DNA of 64,000 nt, from positions 6,386,001 through 6,450,000 of the forward strand of contig OY969623.1 in NCBI GenBank assembly GCA_963701675.1, in the 5' to 3' direction. Origin of the DNA: G963701675 sp963701675 (GTDB taxonomy: Bacteria > Planctomycetota > Planctomycetia > Gemmatales > Gemmataceae). The position numbers and the translations under genes are program-made. The notes under the pieces are model-generated. The model had not been told where the DNA came from. It was given only the letters and a program-made list of their open reading frames with translations, and did not search any database. Below are positions 45,683-55,392 of this stretch, piece after piece; positions within the stretch are counted from its first letter, which is position 1; each line of letters opens with the position of its first letter.

Positions 45683-46390
45683 TCAGTCTTTCTTGTTCGT
45701 CGGCCGCACCGTAACGAATGAACCATTCGGTCCGGGGACGGCGCCTTCCACCAACATCAGGTGATGGTCCGGATCAATCTTGATGATGGTCAGGTGGCGG
45801 ATGGTTCGTCGGTCATGACCGTAACGACCCGGCATGCGTTTTCCCTTTTTCGGGCGGCCACTGCCACGATTGCTCGCCAACGAGCCGATGCTGCCCGGCG
45901 ATCGATGGTGCTTCTTGACGCCGTGGCTGGCGCCCAAACCACTAAACCCCCACCGCTTCATCGCCCCCGCCGTGCCGCGTCCTTTGCTTGTGCCGGTGAC
46001 GTCTACCGCCTTGACGCCGTCGAAAACCTTGTCGACCGTCAGCACGGATCCCACAGCCGTATCACTTGCGGCGGCGAGACGAAATTCCTGAATGAAGCGT
46101 TGGGGCTCGCAGTTCGCCTTGGGTGGCGCCTGTATGCCGGACGCGCTGCGGGAACGGCGGCGTTTCGATTCCAAGTCCGCGGACACATGGCCGCGTTCCG
46201 GGCGCGTAGCCTTGTCTCGAGGTTTGTCCCGATAACCGAGCTGAACGGCATGATAACCGTCGCGCTTTTCATCACGCACTTGCAACACGGGACAGGGTCC
46301 CAACTGTAACACAGTGACGGGAGCGAGTACGCCTTTGTCGTCGTACACCTGCGTCATTCCCACCTTCACGCCTAACAAGCCCAGCGGCAT
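45683..46390 (-). CDS. rplC: 50S ribosomal protein L3
   Basis: 235 residues. Binds 23S rRNA near the peptidyl-transferase centre. Start MPLGLLGVKVGMTQVYDDKG is the uL3 N-terminus; the conserved core reads VDVTGTSKGRGTAGAMKRWG, HHRSPGSIG, GRPKKGKRMPGRYGHDRRTI (the Gln/basic loop region) and ends PGPNGSFVTVRPT. A good ribosome-binding site TAGGAG precedes the ATG by about 7 bases. The gene stands alone: rpsJ, rplD, rplW and the rest of the S10 operon are not next to it; neighbours are an MFS transporter and Hsp70. Confidence 0.96.
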   Translation of the reverse strand: MPLGLLGVKVGMTQVYDDKGVLAPVTVLQLGPCPVLQVRDEKRDGYHAVQLGYRDKPRDKATRPERGHVSADLESKRRRSRSASGIQAPPKANCEPQRFIQEFRLAAASDTAVGSVLTVDKVFDGVKAVDVTGTSKGRGTAGAMKRWGFSGLGASHGVKKHHRSPGSIGSLASNRGSGRPKKGKRMPGRYGHDRRTIRHLTIIKIDPDHHLMLVEGAVPGPNGSFVTVRPTNKKD

Positions 46391-46467
46391 TGGTAAATCT
46401 CCTAAATAATGGAACAGATTATTATGCCAACGACGTGTCGCGCGTCCAGGTCTTTTGAAGTTTCGCG

Positions 46468-47808
46468 TTATTCCGTGGTGTTAAGTCGCGTAGGAGCTAG
46501 CTTTGTATCAGTTTCCAGGTAGCGCGCACCAAAAATCCAAATCACTCCGCCAACGACCATCATTACGGACACCAAGATGAATCCAGCGGTAAGGCCCTTG
46601 GTCGCATCCTTCAGCAGGCCGATCACCGCAGGCGAGATCGCATCACCGAGCGCATGAATGACAAAGATGTTGAGTGCGAAACCGGTAGAGCGAATGGCCG
46701 GAGGACACACGTTGGCGAGGATCGTGTTGGTCGGCCCTGTGTTGAAGAACAAAGTGAACACGGCGAGGAATATGAGAATGTAGGCCCACGGAAACGGCGT
46801 AACCAACACCAGCAGAATCATTGGAAAACCAAGGATCATGGTTACCCCTGACACCAGGAAGTATGAGCCGGGGTATTTGCCGCGCAGCCTGTCGCCCAAC
46901 ATCCCTCCGCACAACGTTGCAGTGAATCCCGCGAGCGCCGTCAATCCACCGAAGATGGTTTCAGGCACGATGGGGCCCAACGAAGGAGCCTTGGCATCAG
47001 CCAGATAGCGAGGCATCCAGAAAGCCAGACCTCCCATCGCGAAAGTCATGGCTGTCATACCTAGAGTGTTCATCACATACGATGGAGTGTGCAACAGGAT
47101 CTTGTAGTCTTGCAGCCGGCTCTTTCGTTTCAAGGGCACGGGCGCCGCATCTGCCAGACCGCGAGCTGGCTCGCGCATCCAGAAACACCACAGGCCCAGC
47201 AGAATTCCCGGTGGCACTACGATGTAAAAGGCCCAGCGCCAGTCGCCTGTCGCATCCGCGACCTGGCCGCCGAGCACAAATCCAAGCGCACTTCCAACGG
47301 GAATCGCGGAATAGAACCACGCTAAGACCGTACCGCGAATCTTCACCGGGTAAAGGTCGGAAATGATGGTGGGAGCAACCGGACCATACGCCGCCTCTCC
47401 GACTCCGACCAGGCAGCGCGTAACTGCCAACATGATGAAACCAGGGGCGAGCCCGGAGCCACCGCTGGCCAGACTCCAGAGAATGACGCCAACTCCAATG
47501 AGCCACCAGCGCGAGCCCCGATCCCCGAGCCAACCAAACAGCGGCGACAGCACCATGTAACTGATCAAGAAGGCAAATGGCAACAATCCCAGCTTGAAAC
47601 CCGCGCTCGGATCGCCGGGAAGCAGATCGGCTTCGATGCGCCGCTCTACTGCCGCTAGTACGTATCGATCGATGTAATTAAAAAGATTGATCGCCAGCAA
47701 CACTACCAGCGCCAGTCGCGCACCCGGCAGCGGCGTGTCCCGGCCGGTTCCCGTCGTGATGTGGGGAGGGGTGACTCCGTTCACAGGTGTGAGGTCCGGT
47801 TTCTCCAT
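46468..47808 (-). CDS. MFS transporter, spinster-like
   Basis: 446 residues, 12 hydrophobic segments. Typical major-facilitator motifs: LAINLFNYIDRYVLAAVERR in TM1 (the NYxDR signature of the spinster/hexuronate-like group), LFGWLGDRGSRWWLIGVGV (motif A), TRCLVGVGEAAYGPVAPTII in TM4-5, and CGGMLGDRLRGKYPGSYFLV as the second motif A. Likely a proton-coupled transporter of an organic or lipid-like substrate; the substrate is unknown. Ends 78 bp upstream of rplC on the same strand. Confidence 0.88.
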   Translation of the reverse strand: MEKPDLTPVNGVTPPHITTGTGRDTPLPGARLALVVLLAINLFNYIDRYVLAAVERRIEADLLPGDPSAGFKLGLLPFAFLISYMVLSPLFGWLGDRGSRWWLIGVGVILWSLASGGSGLAPGFIMLAVTRCLVGVGEAAYGPVAPTIISDLYPVKIRGTVLAWFYSAIPVGSALGFVLGGQVADATGDWRWAFYIVVPPGILLGLWCFWMREPARGLADAAPVPLKRKSRLQDYKILLHTPSYVMNTLGMTAMTFAMGGLAFWMPRYLADAKAPSLGPIVPETIFGGLTALAGFTATLCGGMLGDRLRGKYPGSYFLVSGVTMILGFPMILLVLVTPFPWAYILIFLAVFTLFFNTGPTNTILANVCPPAIRSTGFALNIFVIHALGDAISPAVIGLLKDATKGLTAGFILVSVMMVVGGVIWIFGARYLETDTKLAPTRLNTTE

Positions 47809-47839
47809 GTGCTTCCAGTCGGAACCTTACGCCGGTATC

Positions 47840-48334
47840 CTATGGTGTGCCCGGCTGCGATGACACCGGATGAGTTTCGAGGCATCGTTCTCGATTCAAC
47901 CCACGGCGAAGCAGTGCATTGAAAGTTAGCAAGCCCGCGCTTTCCCACGCCCGTTCAATGTCTTCCTTGAGGACTCGATTCTTGGCTTGAAGGCGGGCGT
48001 AAAGAGCGGTGTCGGGATGGTCCGGCGAGAGGCGAATGGTGTCGTGCGTGTCTACCGCGAAAACCCAGGTATCGCTATGGTCGCAGTTAACGACCTGGAG
48101 CTTGAGGTGCGGGTAATCCGCGCTGCCCAGCCGCAAAGCATAACCTCGAAGTCGGCCGTCCGTCGTTAGAGTCTGACAAATGGGTGGCTTAAGTACTGCA
48201 TCAAGTGGAGCGCGGAGGTTGAGTTCAAGAAACGCGGATCGATTCGCCGGCACCGCATGGACGCCCTGTGGATAAGCATGCGCCAGGAAAACTCGGCAGG
48301 CTCTGCTTAGCAGATCGGGTGTCAGTGGTTCCAT
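47840..48334 (-). CDS. Conserved-looking hypothetical protein
   Basis: 164 residues from ATG 48334. No signal peptide or membrane segment. A mixed alpha/beta sequence: YALRLGSADYPHLKLQVVNC, WVFAVDTHDTIRLSPDHPDT, then a helical end RLQAKNRVLKEDIERAWESA. I do not recognise the family. It is followed 31 bp later by the MFS gene on the same strand and is divergent from the histidine kinase. Confidence 0.65.
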   Translation of the reverse strand: MEPLTPDLLSRACRVFLAHAYPQGVHAVPANRSAFLELNLRAPLDAVLKPPICQTLTTDGRLRGYALRLGSADYPHLKLQVVNCDHSDTWVFAVDTHDTIRLSPDHPDTALYARLQAKNRVLKEDIERAWESAGLLTFNALLRRGLNRERCLETHPVSSQPGTP

Positions 48335-48430
48335 AGCCAAGCCGCCGCTACGGTGTGGGCAAAGGTAGGAATCTACCTAGTCTTTCAGTTATATTCAGCT
48401 CTGTCAATCTCGGCTCATCGGTTGAGCCGC

Positions 48431-50320
48431 ATGGGAGCACTTACCATGCATCAGGCCATCGCCCGACACGGACTGAGGCGTCTGTGGTCGCCGTACCGAA
48501 ATATCGGCCGGGCGTGCGCACTGGTTACTGCGGCTGCCGGGTTGCTAGCGATAATCGGGTGGATCACCACCTCGCCGTTTTTGGCCAGCTTTAGCCGCGA
48601 TTCATTGCCAATGCCGTTGGATGCCGCGCTGGCGTTTCTACTACTCGGCGGCTGCCTGGCGGTACTGTCCTTTTCACGCCGAGTCACTGCCACCTGGATA
48701 GTTCGCGGCGGCGCGGCCTTGGTACTGTTTTATGCAACGCTTCGACTCAGTGAGCTAGTAATCGGCCAAGACCTCAAGTCGGCTTCCCATCTACTCAAGT
48801 CAATACCTCCCGCATGGGAATCGTTCGGTTCACTACGCATGACGCTTTTCACGGCCGTCAATATTTGGTTTGCGGCCGCGACGCTTATTCTGCTGATGGC
48901 CTCTCCCCTTCGACGAGAGGCACGATCCTTGCGATTCATGGCGCTGACGTTCGCGGTTACCGTCGTCGCCATGAGTCTCGTGTTCGCGCTCGGTTACATT
49001 TTTGCCGATCCTTTCTTCAAGGGGCAAGCAGCCATCCCCATGGATTTCAACTCGTCCCTTGCACTACTCGTCCTAGGGGGCGGACTGCTGGTTCTCATGG
49101 GGCCCGATGTTTCGCCGTTGCGTCTCATGTCGGGACCATCGATCACGGCTCGGCTCCTGCGTGCGTTCCTGCCTTTCACTCTTATCATGATCGCACTGGT
49201 CGCCTGGCTCACTCACGTGTTGCGCGGACCGGAGAAATCGTCGGCTGGCCTCATCACCGCACTCTTGGCCGTGGCGGCGATGTTCTTGGCCGGATTCCTC
49301 TGCGAGCGGATTGCCCGTGTCGTCAGCGCCAACCTGGAGGAAGCGGAAGGAAAACTCCGCGCCGCCGAGCAGCAAAGTCGAAACTATGCCGCCCGACTGG
49401 AGATACTCAACGCTTCGCTCGAGGATCGGGTGGCAGACCGAACAGCGGCGCTCGAACAACGCAACGAGGCACTCAAGAGCGCGCAGAGCCAATTGGTGCA
49501 GTCCGAAAAGCTTGCGGCCATCGGTCAAATGGTCGCCGGCGTCGCTCACGAGATCAACAATCCGCTCTCCTTCGTGGGCAACAACCTGGCCGTGCTTCAG
49601 CGCGATGTCAATCACGTTCGCGACCTCATGGCCCTGTACCAGGAAGCCGCCGACGCATTGGCCGCTCATCGTCCCGATGTCTTCGAGCGTGTGAGCGCAT
49701 TGACGGAACGAATTAACCTGAGCTACACGTTGCGAAACTTGGACGGGCTGGTCCTTCGCTCTCGAGATGGCGTCAAGCGCATCCAGGACATCGTCAAGGA
49801 TCTTCGTGAATTTGCCCGGCTCGACGAAAGCGACCTTCATGATGTCGACCTCAACGTCGGAATCGAGACCACGCTCAACATTGTCCGCCCGAGAGCAAAA
49901 AAGCATGACGTGGAACTGCTTTTCGAGCCTGCTTCATTGCCGCGGGTCACTTGCTACCCGGCAAAGATTAATCAGGTGGTGTTGAATCTCGTCGCCAACG
50001 CGATCGACGCATGCTCTGCCGGCGGCCGTGTCACGGTCCAGACGCAGCCGATTTCGGACGCCGTGGAAATTCGCGTGATCGACACCGGCTGCGGCATTGA
50101 ACCCGCCGCGCTCAAGAAGATCTTCGATCCCTTTTTCACGACGAAACCCTCCGGTCAGGGAACCGGTTTGGGATTGAGCATTAGTCACCAGATTGTCCAC
50201 GAGCACGGAGGCGCCATTGAAGTTGAATCATCACCCAAGGCCGGAACCACGTTCACCGTTCGGCTGCCGTTGATTCCACGAAACGAAGGACGACGGCCGT
50301 GGAGCCGCAAGGAGGAATGA
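48431..50320 (+). CDS. Membrane sensor histidine kinase
   Basis: 629 residues from ATG 48431 (GTG/TTG-type starts to 48353 are possible). About eight hydrophobic segments occupy residues 20-300, forming an MASE-like membrane sensor. A coiled coil (ARLEILNASLEDRVADRTAA) leads to the phosphoacceptor H-box QMVAGVAHEINNPLSFVGNN, then N-box INQVVLNLVANAIDACSAGG, G1 IDTGCGI, F-box and G2 GQGTGLGLSISHQIVHEHGG. It belongs with the NtrB/PAS-less group of HisKA kinases. No response regulator gene adjoins, so it is an orphan in this window. Confidence 0.88.
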   Translation: MGALTMHQAIARHGLRRLWSPYRNIGRACALVTAAAGLLAIIGWITTSPFLASFSRDSLPMPLDAALAFLLLGGCLAVLSFSRRVTATWIVRGGAALVLFYATLRLSELVIGQDLKSASHLLKSIPPAWESFGSLRMTLFTAVNIWFAAATLILLMASPLRREARSLRFMALTFAVTVVAMSLVFALGYIFADPFFKGQAAIPMDFNSSLALLVLGGGLLVLMGPDVSPLRLMSGPSITARLLRAFLPFTLIMIALVAWLTHVLRGPEKSSAGLITALLAVAAMFLAGFLCERIARVVSANLEEAEGKLRAAEQQSRNYAARLEILNASLEDRVADRTAALEQRNEALKSAQSQLVQSEKLAAIGQMVAGVAHEINNPLSFVGNNLAVLQRDVNHVRDLMALYQEAADALAAHRPDVFERVSALTERINLSYTLRNLDGLVLRSRDGVKRIQDIVKDLREFARLDESDLHDVDLNVGIETTLNIVRPRAKKHDVELLFEPASLPRVTCYPAKINQVVLNLVANAIDACSAGGRVTVQTQPISDAVEIRVIDTGCGIEPAALKKIFDPFFTTKPSGQGTGLGLSISHQIVHEHGGAIEVESSPKAGTTFTVRLPLIPRNEGRRPWSRKEE

Positions 50321-50334
50321 GAGTGAGTAGTTGA

Positions 50335-50703
50335 CTACTTCTTCTGTTGCTCGGCCGCCAACTCGACCAGCGAACGCGCGGCGGCGACTAGAGTAGGCCC
50401 GTGCTTCTCGACGTAATCGATGGGGCCGCCCTTGTTTTCGACGTGCGGGACAATTTCCATGGTCGGAACCATATCGATGGCATCCCACGGACACCATCGC
50501 TCGCAAAGGCTGCAACCGATGCACCGCTCCAAATCGACATCGCAAAACGACTGCATGAGCGGCTGATCTTCGCCGGGAACCTTGTAGATGCAATCGACCG
50601 GGCACACCTCGATGCAGGCATCGCATCCGGTGCAGTTATCCGCGCGAATGATCGCCAGTTCCTTGGGGAGTTTCTTTCGGGGTTTGCCCGCGCCTTTGGC
50701 CAT
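50335..50703 (-). CDS. 2[4Fe-4S] ferredoxin
   Basis: 122 residues. Two cluster-binding motifs: CTGCDACIEVCPVDCI (about 24-39) and CIGCSLCERWCPWDAI (about 61-76), each CxxCxxCxxxCP. A basic N-terminus (MAKGAGKPRKKLPKELAI) and a helical C-terminus of about 35 residues are extra. A soluble low-potential electron carrier, like the ferredoxins that serve pyruvate:ferredoxin oxidoreductase, a homologue of which lies at 61386 in this window. Convergent with the histidine kinase. Confidence 0.92.
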   Translation of the reverse strand: MAKGAGKPRKKLPKELAIIRADNCTGCDACIEVCPVDCIYKVPGEDQPLMQSFCDVDLERCIGCSLCERWCPWDAIDMVPTMEIVPHVENKGGPIDYVEKHGPTLVAAARSLVELAAEQQKK

Positions 50704-51182
50704 GTCTAACCTCTATCATCTCGTCCGAACTTAAAGATTATCGGTCACTATCCAATGTAATTCTAGCGTTTCTCGACGACCAAAACCACTCGACTGCGAA
50801 CGACCGAATCACCATTAACATCCATTGGTGATGGCGCCATGCGCCTTGTGGCACGATTCCGCACAAGCGTTTGGGCCAGCAGCGCCACCATTAACATCCA
50901 TCGGTGATGGTGGATGGCGCCTTATGGCACAATGGTGCACGATGGCCTGGCTTTCGCGCCCGCGGTGTTTCATCGCGAGCATTTGAGGGTCACCTCGCTC
51001 TGACATCGTAGCGTTCCTCCAATCCGCCGGCGCACACCTCGCGCGCTCAGTTCGCGCATCATGCCATACTGTCACGCTTTCGTGCAAGCGTCAATCTGTG
51101 ACAAATGTCGAGAAGAACAAAAAAAAAACCGGTCGGATCTAAACAGTTACACCACACAGGTCCGCGCGTTATTCTAACAGGC
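50704..51182. other. Intergenic region between ferredoxin and ECF sigma genes
   Basis: 479 bp without a convincing gene. It carries the two-copy repeat described separately (50811-50931) and an A-rich run near 51118-51128 just before the sigma factor. A minus-strand open frame across 50815-51087 resembles no family and is partly built from the repeats. The promoters for both divergent genes must lie here; none is clear by eye. Confidence 0.55.
50811..50931. repeat. Two-copy imperfect direct repeat with hairpin potential
   Basis: Copies at about 50811-50855 and 50887-50931. The first 25 bases (CACCATTAACATCCATTGGT...) differ at one position; the remaining 20 are similar and end in TGGCAC. In copy 2 CCACCAT (from 50886) can pair with ATGGTGG about 16 bases later. 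Spacing start to start is 76 bp. Might be a dispersed repeat or paired regulatory sites upstream of the sigma or ferredoxin genes. Confidence 0.6.
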
Positions 51183-51755
51183 ATGAGCGATGTCACGCGC
51201 ATCCTGTCTGCTATCGATCAGGGCGATCCGCAAGCGGCAGATCAGTTATTGCCACTCGTTTACAACGAATTGCGCAAACTCGCGGGTCACAAGATGGCGC
51301 AGGAAGCGCCAGGCCAAACGCTTCAGGCCACCGGCTTGGTCCATGAGGCGTACCTCCGGCTCGTGGACGTGGAGAAAGCGCAGCATTGGAACAGCCGGGG
51401 ACACTTCTTCGCCGCAGCCGCCGAGGCAATGCGGCGCATCCTCATCGACCGCGCACGCGAAAAACTCGCCGTCAAACGGGGCGGCGATCGCAGGCGGATT
51501 CCGCTGGCAGAGGTCGATCCTCCCGCAGGCACGCCACCGGAAGATCTCCTCGCGTTCGATGAAGCCCTGGAGCAACTTACCCGTCTCGACCCGACGGCCG
51601 GGCAACTCGTCAAGCTCCGCTATTTCGCCGGGTTGAGCGTGGAACAGGCGGCGGCGACGCTCAGCGTGGCCGTCCCCACCGCTTACCGGCACTGGACCTT
51701 CGCGCGGGCCTGGCTGCATGCACAAGTGGCCGGCTGGACGGATTCGCAGGGTTGA
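51183..51755 (+). CDS. ECF-type RNA polymerase sigma factor (planctomycete group)
   Basis: 190 residues from ATG 51183; an in-frame ATG at 51105 would add a basic, non-homologous tail. Region 2: QLLPLVYNELRKLAGHKMAQ, then LVHEAYLRLVDVEKAQHWNS and FFAAAAEAMRRILIDRAREK, the hallmark of the ECF group widespread in planctomycetes and acidobacteria. Region 4: LVKLRYFAGLSVEQAAATLS with TAYRHWTFARAWLHAQ. No anti-sigma gene adjoins; instead a Ser/Thr kinase follows after 74 bp, the usual pairing for this group, where the kinase is thought to control the sigma factor. Confidence 0.9.
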   Translation: MSDVTRILSAIDQGDPQAADQLLPLVYNELRKLAGHKMAQEAPGQTLQATGLVHEAYLRLVDVEKAQHWNSRGHFFAAAAEAMRRILIDRAREKLAVKRGGDRRRIPLAEVDPPAGTPPEDLLAFDEALEQLTRLDPTAGQLVKLRYFAGLSVEQAAATLSVAVPTAYRHWTFARAWLHAQVAGWTDSQG

Positions 51756-51829
51756 TCGTGTTTTTCGTGAGAATTCGGCCACTCATTTTCCGCACTGTCT
51801 ATTGACGGACTGATTCAGAGTTCCATGCC

Positions 51830-54800
51830 ATGAACACAGACTTCGAAAGAATCCGACAGGTATTTATGGCGATCATCGAGCAGCCGTCCACACAGCGGGA
51901 ATCGCTCCTGGATGAGGCATGCGGCAACGACGCAGAGCTGCGCCAGCAGGTCGCCCTTCTGTTCAAGGCCCATGCAGCCGGCGATGGGATTCTCGACCGC
52001 AACGAGGCCGGCAGTACGCCAACCAGACCTTATGAATCCATGAGCGAGCGCCCGGGTACAGTCATTGGACCGTATAAGTTGCTCCAGCAGCTCGGCGAAG
52101 GCGGCATGGGCACCGTCTTCATGGCCGAGCAAACCGAGCCGATCCAGCGCAAGGTCGCTCTTAAGGTCATCAAGCCGGGAATGGACAGCCGCCAAGTGAT
52201 CGCTCGTTTTGAGGCTGAGCGGCAAGCGCTATCCATGATGGACCACGTCAACATCGCCCGCGTCCTCGACGCCGGCACCACGGGTGGCGAGCCCGGAGGC
52301 GTTAGCCCCGGGAGACCGTACTTCGTCATGGAGTTGGTCCACGGCGTGCCGATCACCAAGTACTGCGACGACAATCGCCTGACGCCACGCCAGCGCTTGG
52401 AGCTGTTCGTGCCGGTCTGCCAAGCGATCCAGCACGCCCACCAGAAAGGGATCATTCACCGCGACATCAAGCCGTCGAACGTCATGATCACGCATTACGA
52501 CGGTAAGCCGGTTCCCAAGGTCATTGACTTCGGCGTGGCGAAAGCGACGGCGCAAAAGCTGACCGAGCGCACGCTGTTCACGCAGTACGGCACGATGGTG
52601 GGCACATTCGAGTACATGTCGCCGGAACAGGCGGAGATGAGCGCCCTGGGCGTCGATACCCGCAGCGACATCTTCTCACTGGGCGTACTCTTGTACGAGT
52701 TGCTGACGGGTACCACTCCGCTGAGCCACAAGCGGCTCAAGGAGGCGGCCTATGCCGAGGTTCTCCGCATGATTCGGGAGGAGGAGCCGCCTAAGCCGAG
52801 CACGCGGCTCAGCGACTCGGGCGAGGCGCTGGTCTCCATCTCGGCTCAGCGGCACATGGAACCAATCAAACTGGCAAAGCTACTCCGCGGCGAGCTGGAC
52901 TGGATCGTGATGAAGTGCCTGGAGAAAGACCGCAACCGCCGCTATGAGACGGCCAGCGCCTTTGCCGCCGACGTGCAGCGGTACTTGAACGACGAGCCGG
53001 TGCAGGCGTGTCCGCCGTCGGCATGGTATCGCTTCCGCAAGTTCGCTCGGCGGAACAAGGCGGCCATGTTAATAGGGTCGGTTCTTATCCTGGCGGCACT
53101 TTCGGTAGTGGGCGTGGTGGCGGGGAGCCTGGGTTGGATGGCCCACGAGCAGTCGGTGCGGCAGGGAGTGCTGACTCACGAGGTAGAGCTGGCGTTGCAA
53201 GAAGCCGCCGCCGTGGCTGACCGGGCTCAGGCGCTGACGGACAATCCCTATCAGTGGGAAGCTACCCTGGCCGCCGCGTTGTCCGCGCTCAAACGGGCCG
53301 AGGGACTCGCCGCCCAGGAGAAAGCGGGGCTGGAACCGGCCGTGCACGAGCGGTTGAAAGCGTTGCGCGCCCGGCTGGACGCCGATGAGAAGGATCGTCG
53401 TTTCGTCGCCCGCTTCGACGAAATCCGGCTTGAGCAGAGTGAGCTTCGCGAGGACCACAGCAAGCACAAGCTGGAGATTGCTTTCCCTGCTTTGAAGGAG
53501 GCATTCCAGACTCACTACGCGATTACCTTTGGGGCCACGGCACCGGACGATGTCATGAGCTTCTTGGAGCAACGACCCCGTCCAATCCGCGAATATCTGG
53601 TTGCTGCTCTTGAGAACAGTTTGACGTACGTGCCTAAGCGCGACCCTCAGGCGAAGCAGTGGCTCGCCACGGTGTTGCAGACCGCGGACTCCGATCCGTG
53701 GCGCAAGCGGGCACGGGCAGCCGAGGAAGCGCGCGATTGGCCAGCGCTCGAGGACCTCGTCAAGGAGGGGATCGAGGCGCGCCAACCGCCGGTCATCTTG
53801 CTCGCCCTCGCGAACAAAATCCCTCTGGAGGACCGCGCACGCCCGACCTCTATCGGCACATTCGGGAAGCCAACGCCGGCGACTTCTGGGCCAACCTGTG
53901 CCTCGCCGGTGTGCTCCAGTACCGTCAAAAGCCGCGGTCGGAAGAAGCGATCCGCTACTACACGGCGGCCATCGCCGTGCGCCGACGCAACCAAGGGGCC
54001 TACCTCGACCTGGGAAACGCCTTTCGGAGCAAAGGCGAGCTGGACGGAGCCCTCGCCGCCTATCGCCGAGCCATTGACATCGCCCCAAACTATTCGGTGG
54101 CACATCTGTGTGTCGGCAGCTTACTGAAAGCGAAGGGCGATCGAGACGGCGCCAGTGCTGCTTATCAGAAATCTATCGACGTGGCCCACGATCGCGCGGA
54201 GGCGTATTTTCAATTGGGTTTCACACTTAGCAAACTTGATAACGATCTTGATGGCGCCATCGCCGCCTATCGAGAGAGCATCCGTCTGAAGAGTTTTTGG
54301 TCGACTTACTACAACCTCGGGCGCGCGCTCGCGACTCAAGGGAACGCGGATGAGGCCATCGCCGCATACCGGGACGCGATTCGGCTGAAGCCGGATTACA
54401 TGCGGGCCCACACCAACCTCGCCAATCTCCTGCAGCAGCAGGGGCGGATCGATGAAGCAATCGACTGTTTCCGCGAGATCGTTCGCCTCAATCCGAACAG
54501 TGGCGGAGCACACTTTGACCTTGGTTACGCCCTGGATGTCAAGGGCCTGATCGAGGAGGCCATAATCGAATTACGCGAATCCGTCCGCCTCGAACCGGTC
54601 AATTCCTATCACCAGTACAGCCTGGGGCGCGCCCTTATGACGAAGGGCCTCGTAGATGAGGCCATTACGGCATTGCGGGAGTCGATTAACTTAGGTCCTG
54701 TGGATCCCGACACTCATTACTGGCTGGCCAGGGAATTGAGCAAGAAGGGCAGTTTGGACGAGGCCATCGCTGAATACCGTGTGGCCATCCGCCTGCAACC

Positions 54801-55233
54801 GGATGACGCCTACGCCCGCGACGAGCTGGCCACGCACTTGAACAATCAGGCATGGCGTCTGGCCACCCATCCGGAACCGGAGCGCCGCGATCCCGTCCGT
54901 GCGGTCACCCTGGCCAAGGACGCCGTCGAGCTGAAGCCCGAGAAACACGACTACTGGAACACGCTCGGCGCCGCCCACTACCGGGCGGGGAACTGGAAAG
55001 AGGTGGTTACGCCTCTGCAGAAGTCGCTGGAACTGCGTGGCGATAACAGTTTCGACTTCTTCTTTCTGGCCATGGCCCACTGGCAACTCGGGGACAAAGA
55101 CCAAGCCCGCAAGTGGTGCGATCAGGCGGTCGGTTGGATGGACAAGAACCAACCGAAGGACGAGGAACTCCTCCGCTTCCGTGCGGAGGCAGAGGAACTG
55201 ATGAAGACGGAGTCAGGCAAGAAGCCCGAATGA
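51830..55233 (+). CDS. Ser/Thr protein kinase with transmembrane segment and TPR domain, frameshifted near 53838
   Basis: The kinase frame starts at ATG 51830: glycine loop LGEGGMGTVFMAEQ (88-101), VALKVIKPGM with the ATP-binding Lys, catalytic loop IIHRDIKPSNVMI, DFGVAKAT, and EYMSPEQAEM. A membrane segment MLIGSVLILAALSVVGVVAG follows near residue 415-435, then an exported helical part. At about 53835-53840 the frame changes: after IPLEDRA the homologous PDLYRHIREANAGDFWANLC and at least ten TPR units (for example AIAAYRDAIRLKPDYMRAHT) continue in the next frame to 55233. One missing base explains it (span 3n+2), giving about 1134 residues. Predicted to phosphorylate partners of the adjacent ECF sigma factor, with the TPR array sensing outside. 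Confidence 0.88.
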
Positions 55234-55274
55234 CACCTGACGGCTGATTTCTACTGTGTGAGTGAAACAAAAGC

Positions 55275-55315
55275 GGCCGGTGAGGCCCAACCGCGAAGAA
55301 GGATACTCACCGGCC
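55275..55315 (+). terminator. Hairpin (GGCCGGTGAG stem), copy 1, after the kinase gene
   Basis: GGCCGGTGAG (55275-55284) pairs perfectly with CTCACCGGCC (55306-55315) across a 21-base loop. Begins 42 bp after the kinase-TPR stop. No T-run follows, so intrinsic termination is unproven. The same stem recurs at 55894-55934. Confidence 0.6.
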
Positions 55316-55392
55316 CGGCACCGCCCCGGCGCTCGGTCTGCGCACGGGAACGATGTCCATCCATTGTATCGCAGACCAAAAGGAGAAATGTC

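Noticed and set aside
50811..50931. CRISPR array
   Set aside because: Only two copies with a 51-bp gap and internal differences beyond the first 25 bases; no cas genes.
50815..51087. 90-codon minus-strand open frame upstream of the sigma gene
   Set aside because: Composed partly of the repeats, no recognisable family, no good ribosome-binding site.
53069..54103. 344-codon minus-strand open frame
   Set aside because: Antisense to the kinase-TPR gene, Cys/Arg-rich and without recognisable domains.
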